This document shows positions 7,980-15,390 of a DNA stretch of 64,000 bases, one piece after another. This stretch comes from GCA-003244245 sp052390115 (GTDB lineage Bacteria > Actinomycetota > Actinomycetes > Mycobacteriales > Pseudonocardiaceae), in NCBI GenBank assembly GCA_052390115.1, contig JBQTHE010000002.1, positions 1 to 64,000 of the forward strand, in the 5' to 3' direction. The notes beneath the pieces are model-generated. The model saw only the letters and a list, made by a program, of their open reading frames with translations, ran no database searches and was not told the origin of the DNA. Every line of letters starts with the position of its first letter. Position 1 is the stretch's first letter. The position numbers were made by a program, and so were the translations under genes.

Positions 7980-8809
7980 GCGTCCCCCTGCCCTGCCGCC
8001 GTCTCGATGTCGGCCATGTCCTCCGGCGTCAAGTCGATGTGCATCGCCGCGAGGTTTTCGCGCAGGTGCTTACGGTCAGAGGTGCCGGGAATCGGCTTCA
8101 TGGCTGGGGAGTGGTGCAGCAGCCACGCGAGCGCAAGTTGTGCCGGGGTGGCATCGTACTTGGCGGCCAGCTCGGAGAGCCCGCCGGCCGCGCGAGCAAG
8201 CGCGCCAACGGCAAGCGGGGCGTAGGGCACGAACGTGATTCCGGCGCGTTCGCAGTGCCGCAGTACGTACTCCGATGCTCGGTTGGTCAGGTTGTATTTG
8301 TTCTGTACCGCTTTGATATCCACGAGTTCGCTTGCCTCGCGGATCTGTCCCATGTCGACTTTGGATAGTCCGATGTGGCCGATCTTGCCCTCTGCCTGCA
8401 TGTCAGCGAGCACGGCGAGTTGGTCTTCCATCGGCACGACCGGGTCGATGCGGTGCAGGTAGTACAGCTCGATGCGTTCGAGCTGGAGTCGCCGCAGGCT
8501 CATCTCGACGCATTGGCGCAGGTACTCGGGACGGCCGCACGGTGCCCACTGGTTCGGGCCTTGCCGAGTTAGGCCGCCTTTGGTGGCGATGGTCAGCCCC
8601 TCGGGGTACGGGTGTAGCGCTTTGCGGATGTACTTCTCGGCGGTGAACGGGCCGTAGGCGTCGGCGGTGTCGATATGGGTCACGCCCGCGTCCACGGCGT
8701 CCCGAAGAACCTGTATCGAGTTGGCCGGGTCGTCGGCCGCGCCCCAGTGGCCGGGGCCGATCAGTGGCATGGTTCCGAAACCCAGAAGGCAGACCGTGGT
8801 GGGCATCAT
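7976..8809 (-). CDS. Aldo/keto reductase
   Basis: About 277 residues from ATG 8809 (MMPTTVCLLGFG), overlapping the kinase stop. The AKR TIM barrel is complete: the catalytic tetrad Asp and Tyr in HIDTADAYG, Lys in ATKGG and His in YYLHRID are all present, as is the C-terminal NADPH-binding segment (PIPGTSDRKHLREN). It should reduce an aldehyde or ketone with NADPH. The substrate is unknown; within a phage- or plasmid-type operon of nucleotide and DNA enzymes it may act on a radical-SAM product or a modified nucleotide. Confidence 0.85.
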   Translation of the reverse strand: MMPTTVCLLGFGTMPLIGPGHWGAADDPANSIQVLRDAVDAGVTHIDTADAYGPFTAEKYIRKALHPYPEGLTIATKGGLTRQGPNQWAPCGRPEYLRQCVEMSLRRLQLERIELYYLHRIDPVVPMEDQLAVLADMQAEGKIGHIGLSKVDMGQIREASELVDIKAVQNKYNLTNRASEYVLRHCERAGITFVPYAPLAVGALARAAGGLSELAAKYDATPAQLALAWLLHHSPAMKPIPGTSDRKHLRENLAAMHIDLTPEDMADIETAAGQGDA

Positions 8810-9453
8810 GATTGGGCCTCCTTCATAGGGGCGAAGAACGTTGTCAGCCGCTCCACGATGCGCGCGGCGGCGTGGTGGGCGGGTTGGGTGCAGTCCACCC
8901 GCATCACGTCGAACCCGGCGTGTATCAGCCGTTCGGTGGCTTGGGCGTAGAAGTGGATTTCGGCGTGTGCGCTGCCAGGGCGGAGCTGGAACCGGTTGTG
9001 CGCTCCGCGCTCTTCCAGACGTTGCGCGATCACGTCCGGGTCGGCTTCCAGGATCACCGCGAGGTCGGGTCGGTCGGCTTCGGCGTTGAGCTTCCACAGG
9101 AACGCCGGGTCGATGCCGTCGAACCGTTGCACCACCAGACCGGAGGGGATGTAACGGTCAACGATCACCGTGGCGCCCTCGGCGAGCTTGGGCCGGATCT
9201 CGTTTTCCACGTGGTGGTAGCGGTCGGCGGCGTACAGGCACGCCAACGCGCGGCCGGTAACGGTTTCGGTCAGCTCCCGCGCCAACGCGCCGATAGGCCC
9301 GCTAGAGGGTTCGGCCGTGGTGTGCACGGTCTCTCCAGCGGCAACGAGCAGTTGAGCCAAGTGCTGCACGACAGTGGATTTACCCGCGCCGCTGGGACCG
9401 TCCACGGAGACGAATAGCCCACGGTCGTGGTCAGAAAAGGGCCGGAGTGTCAT
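8806..9453 (-). CDS. dTMP kinase-like nucleotide kinase
   Basis: 215 residues from ATG 9453. It carries the P-loop GPSGAGKST at about 19-27, the DRYIPS motif (DRY, phosphate acceptor binding) near residue 100 and an Arg-containing lid (EERGAHNRF). These fit the thymidylate kinase family, which converts dTMP to dTDP, though the sequence is divergent from housekeeping Tmk and could prefer another deoxynucleotide. It sits between the DnaQ-like exonuclease and the aldo/keto reductase and is coupled to the latter by ATGA. Confidence 0.8.
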   Translation of the reverse strand: MTLRPFSDHDRGLFVSVDGPSGAGKSTVVQHLAQLLVAAGETVHTTAEPSSGPIGALARELTETVTGRALACLYAADRYHHVENEIRPKLAEGATVIVDRYIPSGLVVQRFDGIDPAFLWKLNAEADRPDLAVILEADPDVIAQRLEERGAHNRFQLRPGSAHAEIHFYAQATERLIHAGFDVMRVDCTQPAHHAAARIVERLTTFFAPMKEAQS

Positions 9454-9492
9454 CCTCGCCCCCTCCCGGCGTGCCGCGTAGCTCTTCCAGCG

Positions 9493-10035
9493 TCAGCGGG
9501 CGCGTGTCCGGCAGGGTCCCAGGCGCACGAACAGCCGGGCGGTCACCAACGTGTCGTAGGTAGCGCGGTGCGGCGCGAGCCCATCGGGCAGCCCCTCGGC
9601 GAGCTTGAGCGCGTCGACCAGAGCACCGAGCTTGTAGCTACCCTGTTCCGGCAGTAGGCGGCGGGCGAGTTTGAGGGTGTCGAAGATTTCAGGGCATTCC
9701 CAATCCCCGAGCTTACGTTGCATAACGCCCACATCCACGTGGGCGTTATGAGCGATCAGCCCGTCTGCTTTGAGTCCGTGCGCGTTCAGCGCGTCCAACA
9801 CCTCGGCCTTGACGTCTTCGAATATCGGTGCGTCGGCTACGTCGTTGTTGGTGATGCCGTGAACCTTGCGCGCGAAATGCGTAATCGGCCGCTCCGGCTT
9901 CACCAGCCAACTCGCCGGCTCACCAATGACACCGCCATAGATCGGCGTCACCGCCAGTTCCACGAGGTCGGGGGGCTGCTGGCCGTTGCCTTCCACGTCC
10001 ACGACCACATAGGTAAGGCTCGTCCAGTCAGTCAT
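9493..10035 (-). CDS. DnaQ-like 3'-5' exonuclease (DEDDh)
   Basis: About 180 residues from ATG 10035, inside the end of the radical SAM gene (8-bp overlap). Catalytic acids are present: Asp and Glu in VVDVEGNG, Asp in NAHVDVGVM, and His and Asp in HRATYDTLVT. This family removes nucleotides from DNA or RNA 3' ends with two metals. The C-terminus looks shifted: after RLFVRLG the frame gives PCRTRAR and stops, whereas one base over reads TLPDTRPLTLEELRG and would run into the kinase start. A 1-bp deletion near 9517 may have replaced the natural tail; the catalytic core is unaffected. Confidence 0.8.
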   Translation of the reverse strand: MTDWTSLTYVVVDVEGNGQQPPDLVELAVTPIYGGVIGEPASWLVKPERPITHFARKVHGITNNDVADAPIFEDVKAEVLDALNAHGLKADGLIAHNAHVDVGVMQRKLGDWECPEIFDTLKLARRLLPEQGSYKLGALVDALKLAEGLPDGLAPHRATYDTLVTARLFVRLGPCRTRAR

Positions 10036-11185
10036 TGCCGCCTGTTTCCTTCCATCCGATCTCAGCCCGCCCATGCCGCCGGTTGCGGTGCGGGTGAGCT
10101 ACATCGTGGACCTGAAACCCGAGCGCGTGTTGCAGGTAGTAGCGCGGCTGCTCCGTGTCCAACCCGGCCACCACCGCCGCGTGCTCGCTGACCTCGACAA
10201 CCTCCAGGCCGGAAGCCTCCGGCAGCGGCGCGGCGGCCTGTCGGAGCTGGTCAGCGGTCGGCACGCGGTGCGCGCCCGCGCACAGCTCCAACTGAGACAG
10301 CGGGCAGATATCGCACAGCTCCCGGATGCCGTAATGCCCGTTGTAGTCGGGCAACCCGTGCGCATAGGACACCGCGCACGACGTTTTACGGAACAACGGA
10401 GCCGACGCCGGGAAGGCAGCCAATACGCGCTTTTCGAGGGTCTCGGGAACGATCTTGCGCCGCGCTGTCTCGTCGTAGGGTTCCGGCAGGCCGTTCGCCT
10501 TGTAGTACTCGGCGATCTCGGCGCGGTAGAACAGGCCGGTAAACACCGTGGCGTCGGCGTGCTCCCCCAACTCACGCGCCGTCGATAGGTGCTCGTCGGA
10601 ATCGTTGAGCCCCGGCACCAACGGACGCCAATACAACACTGTGCGGTACTTCCGCCGTGGCGGCGCGCTCATCAGCTTGAGAGACTCGGCCGCCACGTGC
10701 GACGGGTACGGTTCGATCTGCTTGTTATCGATACCCGAGTACGTGAACAACAACGTCACCTTGACGTGCCGAAGCTGGTTCAACCGCTCGGCGTCCTCGG
10801 GCTTCATTTGGTGCCGGGTGATCACCAACACGTGATTGGTCAATCCGCGCTCGTCTAGGTCTTCCAGCACCGCGAACGTGTGCGGGCGGACGTTCGGCAA
10901 GAACGGGTCCGTGGCCCGGTTGAACACCTGAACCGGCGTCACGTGCGGCTGAAAATAGCGGTGCCCCACCAGCTCGGCCACCGCGTCCGCGTCCGACATC
11001 AACGCGCGGGGCTGCCGCGCATCCCACAACCCGTAGGTGTGCCGGATGCAGTACGCGCAGTCCAACGGGCAGCCCTGAATGTGGTTCAGGCTCAACCCGG
11101 ACTTGCGGTACTCCACCACCTCACGCGCCCGCGCCGGAAGCTTCTCCACCTGCTCCCGCGCCAACAACGGAACGAACGTCGCCAC
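10028..11185 (-). CDS. Radical SAM protein with auxiliary Cys cluster (SPL/Rv2578c-like)
   Basis: About 385 residues from GTG 11185, preceded by GGGAGG; the frame is open upstream to 11248 without a better ribosome site. The CPLDCAYCIRH motif (CxxxCxxC) near residue 40 binds the SAM-cleaving 4Fe-4S cluster. The C-terminal part has more Cys (SCAVSY, LCDICPLSQLELC) that could hold a second cluster. The overall layout resembles spore-photoproduct-lyase-like radical SAM proteins, which act on DNA, but the exact family and substrate are uncertain. It is the first gene of an eight-gene, mostly overlapping operon. A dyad at 11254-11276 lies just upstream. Confidence 0.8.
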   Translation of the reverse strand: MATFVPLLAREQVEKLPARAREVVEYRKSGLSLNHIQGCPLDCAYCIRHTYGLWDARQPRALMSDADAVAELVGHRYFQPHVTPVQVFNRATDPFLPNVRPHTFAVLEDLDERGLTNHVLVITRHQMKPEDAERLNQLRHVKVTLLFTYSGIDNKQIEPYPSHVAAESLKLMSAPPRRKYRTVLYWRPLVPGLNDSDEHLSTARELGEHADATVFTGLFYRAEIAEYYKANGLPEPYDETARRKIVPETLEKRVLAAFPASAPLFRKTSCAVSYAHGLPDYNGHYGIRELCDICPLSQLELCAGAHRVPTADQLRQAAAPLPEASGLEVVEVSEHAAVVAGLDTEQPRYYLQHALGFQVHDVAHPHRNRRHGRAEIGWKETGGND

Positions 11186-11253
11186 CTGACCTCCCGAAGC
11201 TCCCCCGCCGAACGCGGGACACAACGGGACACTAAGCAGGCAAAACACGGAAG

Positions 11254-11276
11254 GCGAGAATTATTCTCGAATATTC
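11254..11276. promoter_or_regulatory. Operator-like dyad upstream of the radical-SAM operon
   Basis: GCGAGAATTATTCTCG followed by AATATTC. CGAGAAT-T-ATTCTCG is a perfect dyad around one base, and GAATATTC is a second palindrome. Nearly the same string occurs in minus orientation at 12940-12961, upstream of the DUF6879 unit. The adjacent XRE/DUF5753 protein is the likely binder. Confidence 0.55.
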
Positions 11277-11308
11277 AGCAAGTTGTCGTGAGATTCAGCG
11301 GAGGAGAA

Positions 11309-12196
11309 TTACTCGCCTTCTGGCAATGCTTCCGAAGCAAGCTCATCGGCCACACGCGTGATGATTTCTCGCGCAGAGCGCCCATAGGCTGCTATTGCGG
11401 CGAACTGTTCAAAAATCTTGTTGTATAGGGCTATTTCTGGGGCCTGAACGAGATTTAGTTCGGCGGAAAAGGTTTCGACTAGAACTCGCTCGTTGTCGCG
11501 GAGCCAAAAGCCGTGCCAAGGTCCGACCACATATTGGGTGTTGGAGCTGATGACACCGAACCGCACGTTAGGCAATGTTGAGAGCGATATGAGTCGGTCA
11601 AGTTGGGCAAGCATCACGTTAGCAGTTGACAAGCGCAATCGTAGGGCTGCCTCTGTGACGACGAAATGAAATCGCTTATCTTCGCGATATAGCAACTCTT
11701 GCCGTCTCATTCGAGCTTGCACGGCCTCGCTAATGTCGTTATTAGCGTTATAAAGAATTACACCTTGTGCCATTCTTGCTCGCGCGTACTCCGCTGTTTG
11801 CAGCAAGCCGGGGATAACGGTTGCTTCGAAGACGCGGAAAAGCCGCGTCTTCGCGTCTAGCTCAGAAAGCTTATGCTGGTGGGGCTCTAGCCCAGGGTTG
11901 AGAACGCGTTGCCACTCTGCGTGTTGCGCTTCAAGCGTCTGTAGCGCAGTTAGCAATTCCCCTGTTTGAGAATCGCTGCCAGTCGCCCCAGTCCACGCCT
12001 TAATATCCTCTGCGCTGGGTGTTTGTCGGGCTGTCTCCAGCTTGGATACTTTCGATTGAGGCCACGACAGCAACTCCGCGAGCTGCACGCCAGTCAGACC
12101 AGCGCGGCGACGCAGCTCACGGAGTCGCTTACCCAGGGCGGTACGCGCCTCGTGAACGTTAGGCGCGCCCGAACTGTTCTTCGGTGGCAAATTCAT
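11309..12196 (-). CDS. XRE-family regulator with DUF5753 domain
   Basis: 295 residues from ATG 12196. Residues 18-70 are an HTH (ALGKRLRELRRRAGLTGVQL, then SKVSKLETARQTP). The remainder is the DUF5753 region, with the typical LFRVFEATVIPGLLQTAEYARA segment, then FVVTEAALRLRL and WLRDNERVLVETFSAEL. These regulators are common in actinobacteria and often sit beside a short partner. The gene overlaps the end of the DUF6879 gene by 38 bp and is followed after about 125 bp by the radical SAM operon, which it probably controls. Confidence 0.85.
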   Translation of the reverse strand: MNLPPKNSSGAPNVHEARTALGKRLRELRRRAGLTGVQLAELLSWPQSKVSKLETARQTPSAEDIKAWTGATGSDSQTGELLTALQTLEAQHAEWQRVLNPGLEPHQHKLSELDAKTRLFRVFEATVIPGLLQTAEYARARMAQGVILYNANNDISEAVQARMRRQELLYREDKRFHFVVTEAALRLRLSTANVMLAQLDRLISLSTLPNVRFGVISSNTQYVVGPWHGFWLRDNERVLVETFSAELNLVQAPEIALYNKIFEQFAAIAAYGRSAREIITRVADELASEALPEGE

Positions 12197-12701
12197 CCCG
12201 TCTTACCGCGTGATGCCAGGCGACATCACGCCAATAGTTGTGTTGCACAATCTCGGCGGATTCGTCGATGATCTCGCCACCTATAAAGCGGCTCTCTTCA
12301 TCGAATTTCATTTGCAGGAGCGTGCGTGAGTCGAACAACCAATAATCATGGTCGGGAATTCCGACGTCTTGCGCTCGCTCGCGTGTGATGTAGCGGATGT
12401 CCTCTCCTGCGGCGATGTTGTGCTGGGAAATTACGTAACTCCAGCGGTTGTAATCACTCAACGGCAGGCTTACCACTCGCACGCGCGCGAAAACCCTTCC
12501 CTCGCTTTTCGCTTGTTGCACCATAGATAGCCAGTCTTGCATCCACGGCAATTGGTACGGCTTTCCCGAAAGGAAGTTGTCGTAAGATTCTTGCTCGTAC
12601 GGCGGTGCGTAAGTTGTCCTGACTTCCAGGCGGAAAGCCGTATGTTCGAATGAGTTAAAGAGCTGCCCGAACTCAGCGCCGGGCTTGATGAACCGGCTCA
12701 G
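12159..12701 (-). CDS. DUF6879 family protein, probable CTG start
   Basis: The family-like sequence extends well upstream of the first conventional start (TTG 12551): in frame one reads SRFIKPGAEFGQLF, then NSFEHTAFRLEVR, the usual N-terminal block of DUF6879 proteins. No ATG, GTG or TTG occurs before it. A CTG at 12701-12699 overlaps the upstream TGA (CTGA) and has AGGAGG 7 nt before it, an ideal distance. From there the protein is about 180 residues. DUF6879 proteins usually accompany XRE/DUF5753 regulators, as here; their role is not established. Confidence 0.75.
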   Translation of the reverse strand: MSRFIKPGAEFGQLFNSFEHTAFRLEVRTTYAPPYEQESYDNFLSGKPYQLPWMQDWLSMVQQAKSEGRVFARVRVVSLPLSDYNRWSYVISQHNIAAGEDIRYITRERAQDVGIPDHDYWLFDSRTLLQMKFDEESRFIGGEIIDESAEIVQHNYWRDVAWHHAVRRDEFATEEQFGRA

Positions 12702-12928
12702 AGTTCTCCCTCCTGATACCTGCGTACCCAGTACTTCAAAACTTCTTCTGGGACCTCGATAATGCCTTCACCGGCGGGAACCGGTCCCACGTCGGCGAGG
12801 GCTTCAGCGTCGGTCACGTTCCAACCCTGCACGATGTAGGTCTTGCGGTCTGTCCGATCCGTGGCGAACAGCGTAGGCGAGTCGCCGACGTTGGACTCTG
12901 GATCTTTCCCGAGGAACCTAGCGCGCAT
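12698..12928 (-). CDS. Small protein preceding DUF6879
   Basis: About 76 residues from ATG 12928, with AGGAGG 5 nt upstream. It has alpha/beta character (TYIVQGWNVTDAEALADVG) and ends with EVLKYWVRRYQEGEL. The end of the gene encodes the ribosome site of DUF6879, and the stop overlaps that gene's CTG. Small genes of this kind commonly form a trio with DUF6879 and a DUF5753 regulator. Function unknown. Confidence 0.65.
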   Translation of the reverse strand: MRARFLGKDPESNVGDSPTLFATDRTDRKTYIVQGWNVTDAEALADVGPVPAGEGIIEVPEEVLKYWVRRYQEGEL

Positions 12929-12939
12929 CACTACCTCCT

Positions 12940-12961
12940 GAATATTCGAGACTATTCTCGC
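12940..12961. promoter_or_regulatory. Operator-like dyad upstream of the DUF6879 unit
   Basis: On the minus strand this reads GCGAGAATAG-TCTCGAATATTC, matching the site at 11254-11276 except for the centre, where one base is missing. It sits 12 bp before the start codon at 12928, overlapping the expected promoter/leader, a position suited to repression. Confidence 0.55.
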
Positions 12962-13022
12962 TCATCGTCGCGCATCCCTCACAGAAGGTCAACCGCTACG
13001 GTTAGGCGGCCTAGTCAGCGCC

Positions 13023-13055
13023 GAGCCCCCGACAGGACAGTGCCTGTGGGGGCTC
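13023..13055. terminator. Strong hairpin at the right side of the mobile element
   Basis: GAGCCCCC(g)ACAGG pairs with CCTGTGGGGGCTC around the loop ACAGTG, leaving one bulged base. It lies about 95 bp beyond the last recognisable element gene and may insulate the element from the chromosome. Confidence 0.6.
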
Positions 13056-13874
13056 GCCAGGGGGCTACGGGGTGAAGTGCCACCCACCCTAAGATCATCC
13101 TTGTGCGCGACGGCGGGGCGACCGTGTCTTAGGTTGGACCTTTCCAAGCGTCTCCCGCAGGCGTTCTAGCAGGTCCGAGCGGTTCGAATAAGATCCTGCC
13201 AGGTGCACCAAACCAGAGCTATAAATCGGCCCTGAGCTGCGTATTCGTGGTGCGCCCGCTGGTGCGAGACGCGAACTGTAGGTCACCAGAGTCGAAGCTG
13301 ATGCACGGATTGTGACACGTAACAAGGTCGTTTTCCTGGCGTGTCGCGCAGGAGTAGCGCCCTCCACCGCAGACGCTGAGGAATGGCCAGGCGACTGGCG
13401 CGGGAGGAGGGACTGTTCGCGGGAACGTCGTCCGGCGCGAACGTCCTCGCGCAATCCGGGTCGGGGAGCGACTGGGACCGACCGCCAGGGTCGCCGCCCT
13501 GCTGGTGGACTCCGGCCTGAAGTACCTCAGTACCAGCGCGTATCAACGCTGAGACGATCCTCTACACGGATGACGACGAGCTGGGCGGCGAACGTGATCG
13601 CACCGCCACGAACCGGCTGTATGAGTTGCATGCGGGAAGGCGCGGTGTCCCGCCCGACCGCGGGTGGACGCCGGTGGCCACCGTTAGCGGGCGATATGGG
13701 ATCACACTCGGCGGTTAACAGGACATTGCGGGGGGCAGCAGCCGAGACGTTCGTACTCGACGGCACGGACACCCACGACCTGATGATCCGCCAGACCTTG
13801 GTGCCCGACTCCTCATGGGCAGGCAAGGCTCGGTCGAGCGCTCCATCCACGGCCCTGACATGACGTCGTCGCGG
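13056..13874. other. Decayed interval without an intact gene
   Basis: About 820 bp with only short overlapping frames. One stretch (13463-13552) resembles a cysteine-synthase end. Another, 13553-13723 on the plus strand, is open (ILYTDDDELGGERDR onward) but has no start and no recognised family. No tRNA or clear attachment site found. It may be scar tissue at the element boundary. Confidence 0.5.
13463..13552 (+). pseudogene. Possible C-terminal fragment of a cysteine-synthase-like PLP enzyme
   Basis: The frame reads RLGPTARVAALLVDSGLKYL then STSAYQR and a stop. The D-S-G-x-K/R-Y-L-S-T pattern is the C-terminal signature of cysteine synthase/cystathionine beta-synthase family proteins. Upstream sequence in this frame is not recognisable, so at most a remnant survives. 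Confidence 0.4.
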
Positions 13875-15314
13875 TCATCGCGGCAGCCAAGCACGGACGA
13901 GATCGTCCGGCCCCCAATGCGCGGCCAGGGGTAGGCCGTCGGTCACCCCGCAACGGGAGACCACCACCAGCGGTGTGTCCGGAGCGGCGCCGGGGACGGC
14001 GAGCACGTCCCCGGCCAGGGCATCGTAGTCGCGACGACCGAAGGGCCGGCTGTCCAACCACGTCACCGACCCGACGAAATGCACCGCGCCGGCCACCGGC
14101 TCGCGGTCGGCGCCGACCAGGTCGATCTCGGGGTTGTTCTGGCGGTTCCACCATCCACCGACCGCTTCGGTCTCGGTCCATTCGGTCTCAGGCAGCAGCC
14201 TGAGCAGGGACTCGCGGATGAGCGGCTCGACCGCGCGACCCCGCCAGGCCGGCCACGCCCGCTCGATGCGCTCCAACGCCAGATCTCCCCGGCCGCGTTC
14301 GATCAGCGGGATGGCACGCTGCAGGAAAGCCAGCCAGAACCGTAGATAGGGGTCGGCGACGCGGTAGCGCTTGTTCCTGCTGTCAGGCTTCGTCGACAGC
14401 GGCAGGTCGGCTGCTAGGGCCCGCTTGGCCAGCAGCGTGTTCAGCAGGGGCGACAGCGTGCCGGACGGCAACGGGCTCGCGCCCCCGGCCTGGGAGGCGA
14501 TCGCGGTGAAAGTGCGCTCGCCGCTGCCCACGGCCTCCAGAACAGCCCGAGAGTGGGTAGCTTCGGGAAACTCCCCCAACAATGACAACTCCCCCGCCAT
14601 CAGGAGCGGCGACAGCGGATTCGCGACCGACTCCCGCAGGAAGTCCGCCCGGCTCATCCCGGGCCGCCATGCTCGGACGATCTCCGGGAATCCACCGGTA
14701 ATCAGGAGCGCGTCCACCGCGTCCACCGGCTCGAGGCCGGTCATGACCGCAACGTCAGCCAGACGCACTGGCTGGACGATCATCTTGGCCGCCCGCCCGA
14801 AGAACGGGCGCCCGTGCGACTGCAGCGCCTCCATCACCGACATGTCGCTGCCCACGAGTACCAGCAGCACCGGTTTGGCGGACAGGTGCCGATCCCAGAC
14901 GGTCTGCAGCGCGCCCTCGAATCCCTGGTCCTGCTCGATCAGCCAGGGCACCTCGTCGATCGCCGCAATGCTGGGGGTGTCCGCTGGGACCGCGACAGCC
15001 AGCGACCGCAGGGCCTGGTTCCAGTCCCCTGCCTGTAGACCGGCGACCAGTTCCGCACCCGGCAACGGTGACTGCGCAAGCGTCATGGTGAAGTCCGCGC
15101 GCTCCGCCACCGGATTGCGCCCCCTGGTGGCCTGAAAGACTACGTATGGCCTTCCCGACCGGTCACAGAACTCCTGCACCAGCCGCGACTTCCCCACTCG
15201 TCGCCGCCCTGTCATGATCACGGCCCGGCCTCTCGTGGTGCCACGGCCTTCGGTGACGCCGCGGAGCTGATCGTCAAGAAGCTCAAGATCGACGGCTCGG
15301 CCCTGAAACTCCAT
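13875..15314 (-). CDS. ATPase with DUF234-type C-terminal region
   Basis: 479 residues from ATG 15314. The N-terminal AAA-like domain has Walker A (TGRRRVGKSRL, near residue 38) and Walker B (IAAIDEVPWL, near 127), followed by a winged-helix region and a C-terminal domain beginning RYRVADPYLRFWLAFL, typical of the archaeal-type ATPase/DUF234 family. That C-terminal domain is related to restriction-endonuclease folds; EIDLVGAD could supply its acidic residues. The role of these stand-alone STAND-like ATPases is unknown; they are common in variable regions. Next to an SNF2 helicase gene on the same strand. Confidence 0.8.
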   Translation of the reverse strand: MEFQGRAVDLELLDDQLRGVTEGRGTTRGRAVIMTGRRRVGKSRLVQEFCDRSGRPYVVFQATRGRNPVAERADFTMTLAQSPLPGAELVAGLQAGDWNQALRSLAVAVPADTPSIAAIDEVPWLIEQDQGFEGALQTVWDRHLSAKPVLLVLVGSDMSVMEALQSHGRPFFGRAAKMIVQPVRLADVAVMTGLEPVDAVDALLITGGFPEIVRAWRPGMSRADFLRESVANPLSPLLMAGELSLLGEFPEATHSRAVLEAVGSGERTFTAIASQAGGASPLPSGTLSPLLNTLLAKRALAADLPLSTKPDSRNKRYRVADPYLRFWLAFLQRAIPLIERGRGDLALERIERAWPAWRGRAVEPLIRESLLRLLPETEWTETEAVGGWWNRQNNPEIDLVGADREPVAGAVHFVGSVTWLDSRPFGRRDYDALAGDVLAVPGAAPDTPLVVVSRCGVTDGLPLAAHWGPDDLVRAWLPR

Positions 15315-15390
15315 GAACCACTCTCCATGCCCCGCACAAACGTAGATTACTTCTTACGTATATGTGATCATACTACCGAGCGGTGTCGGT

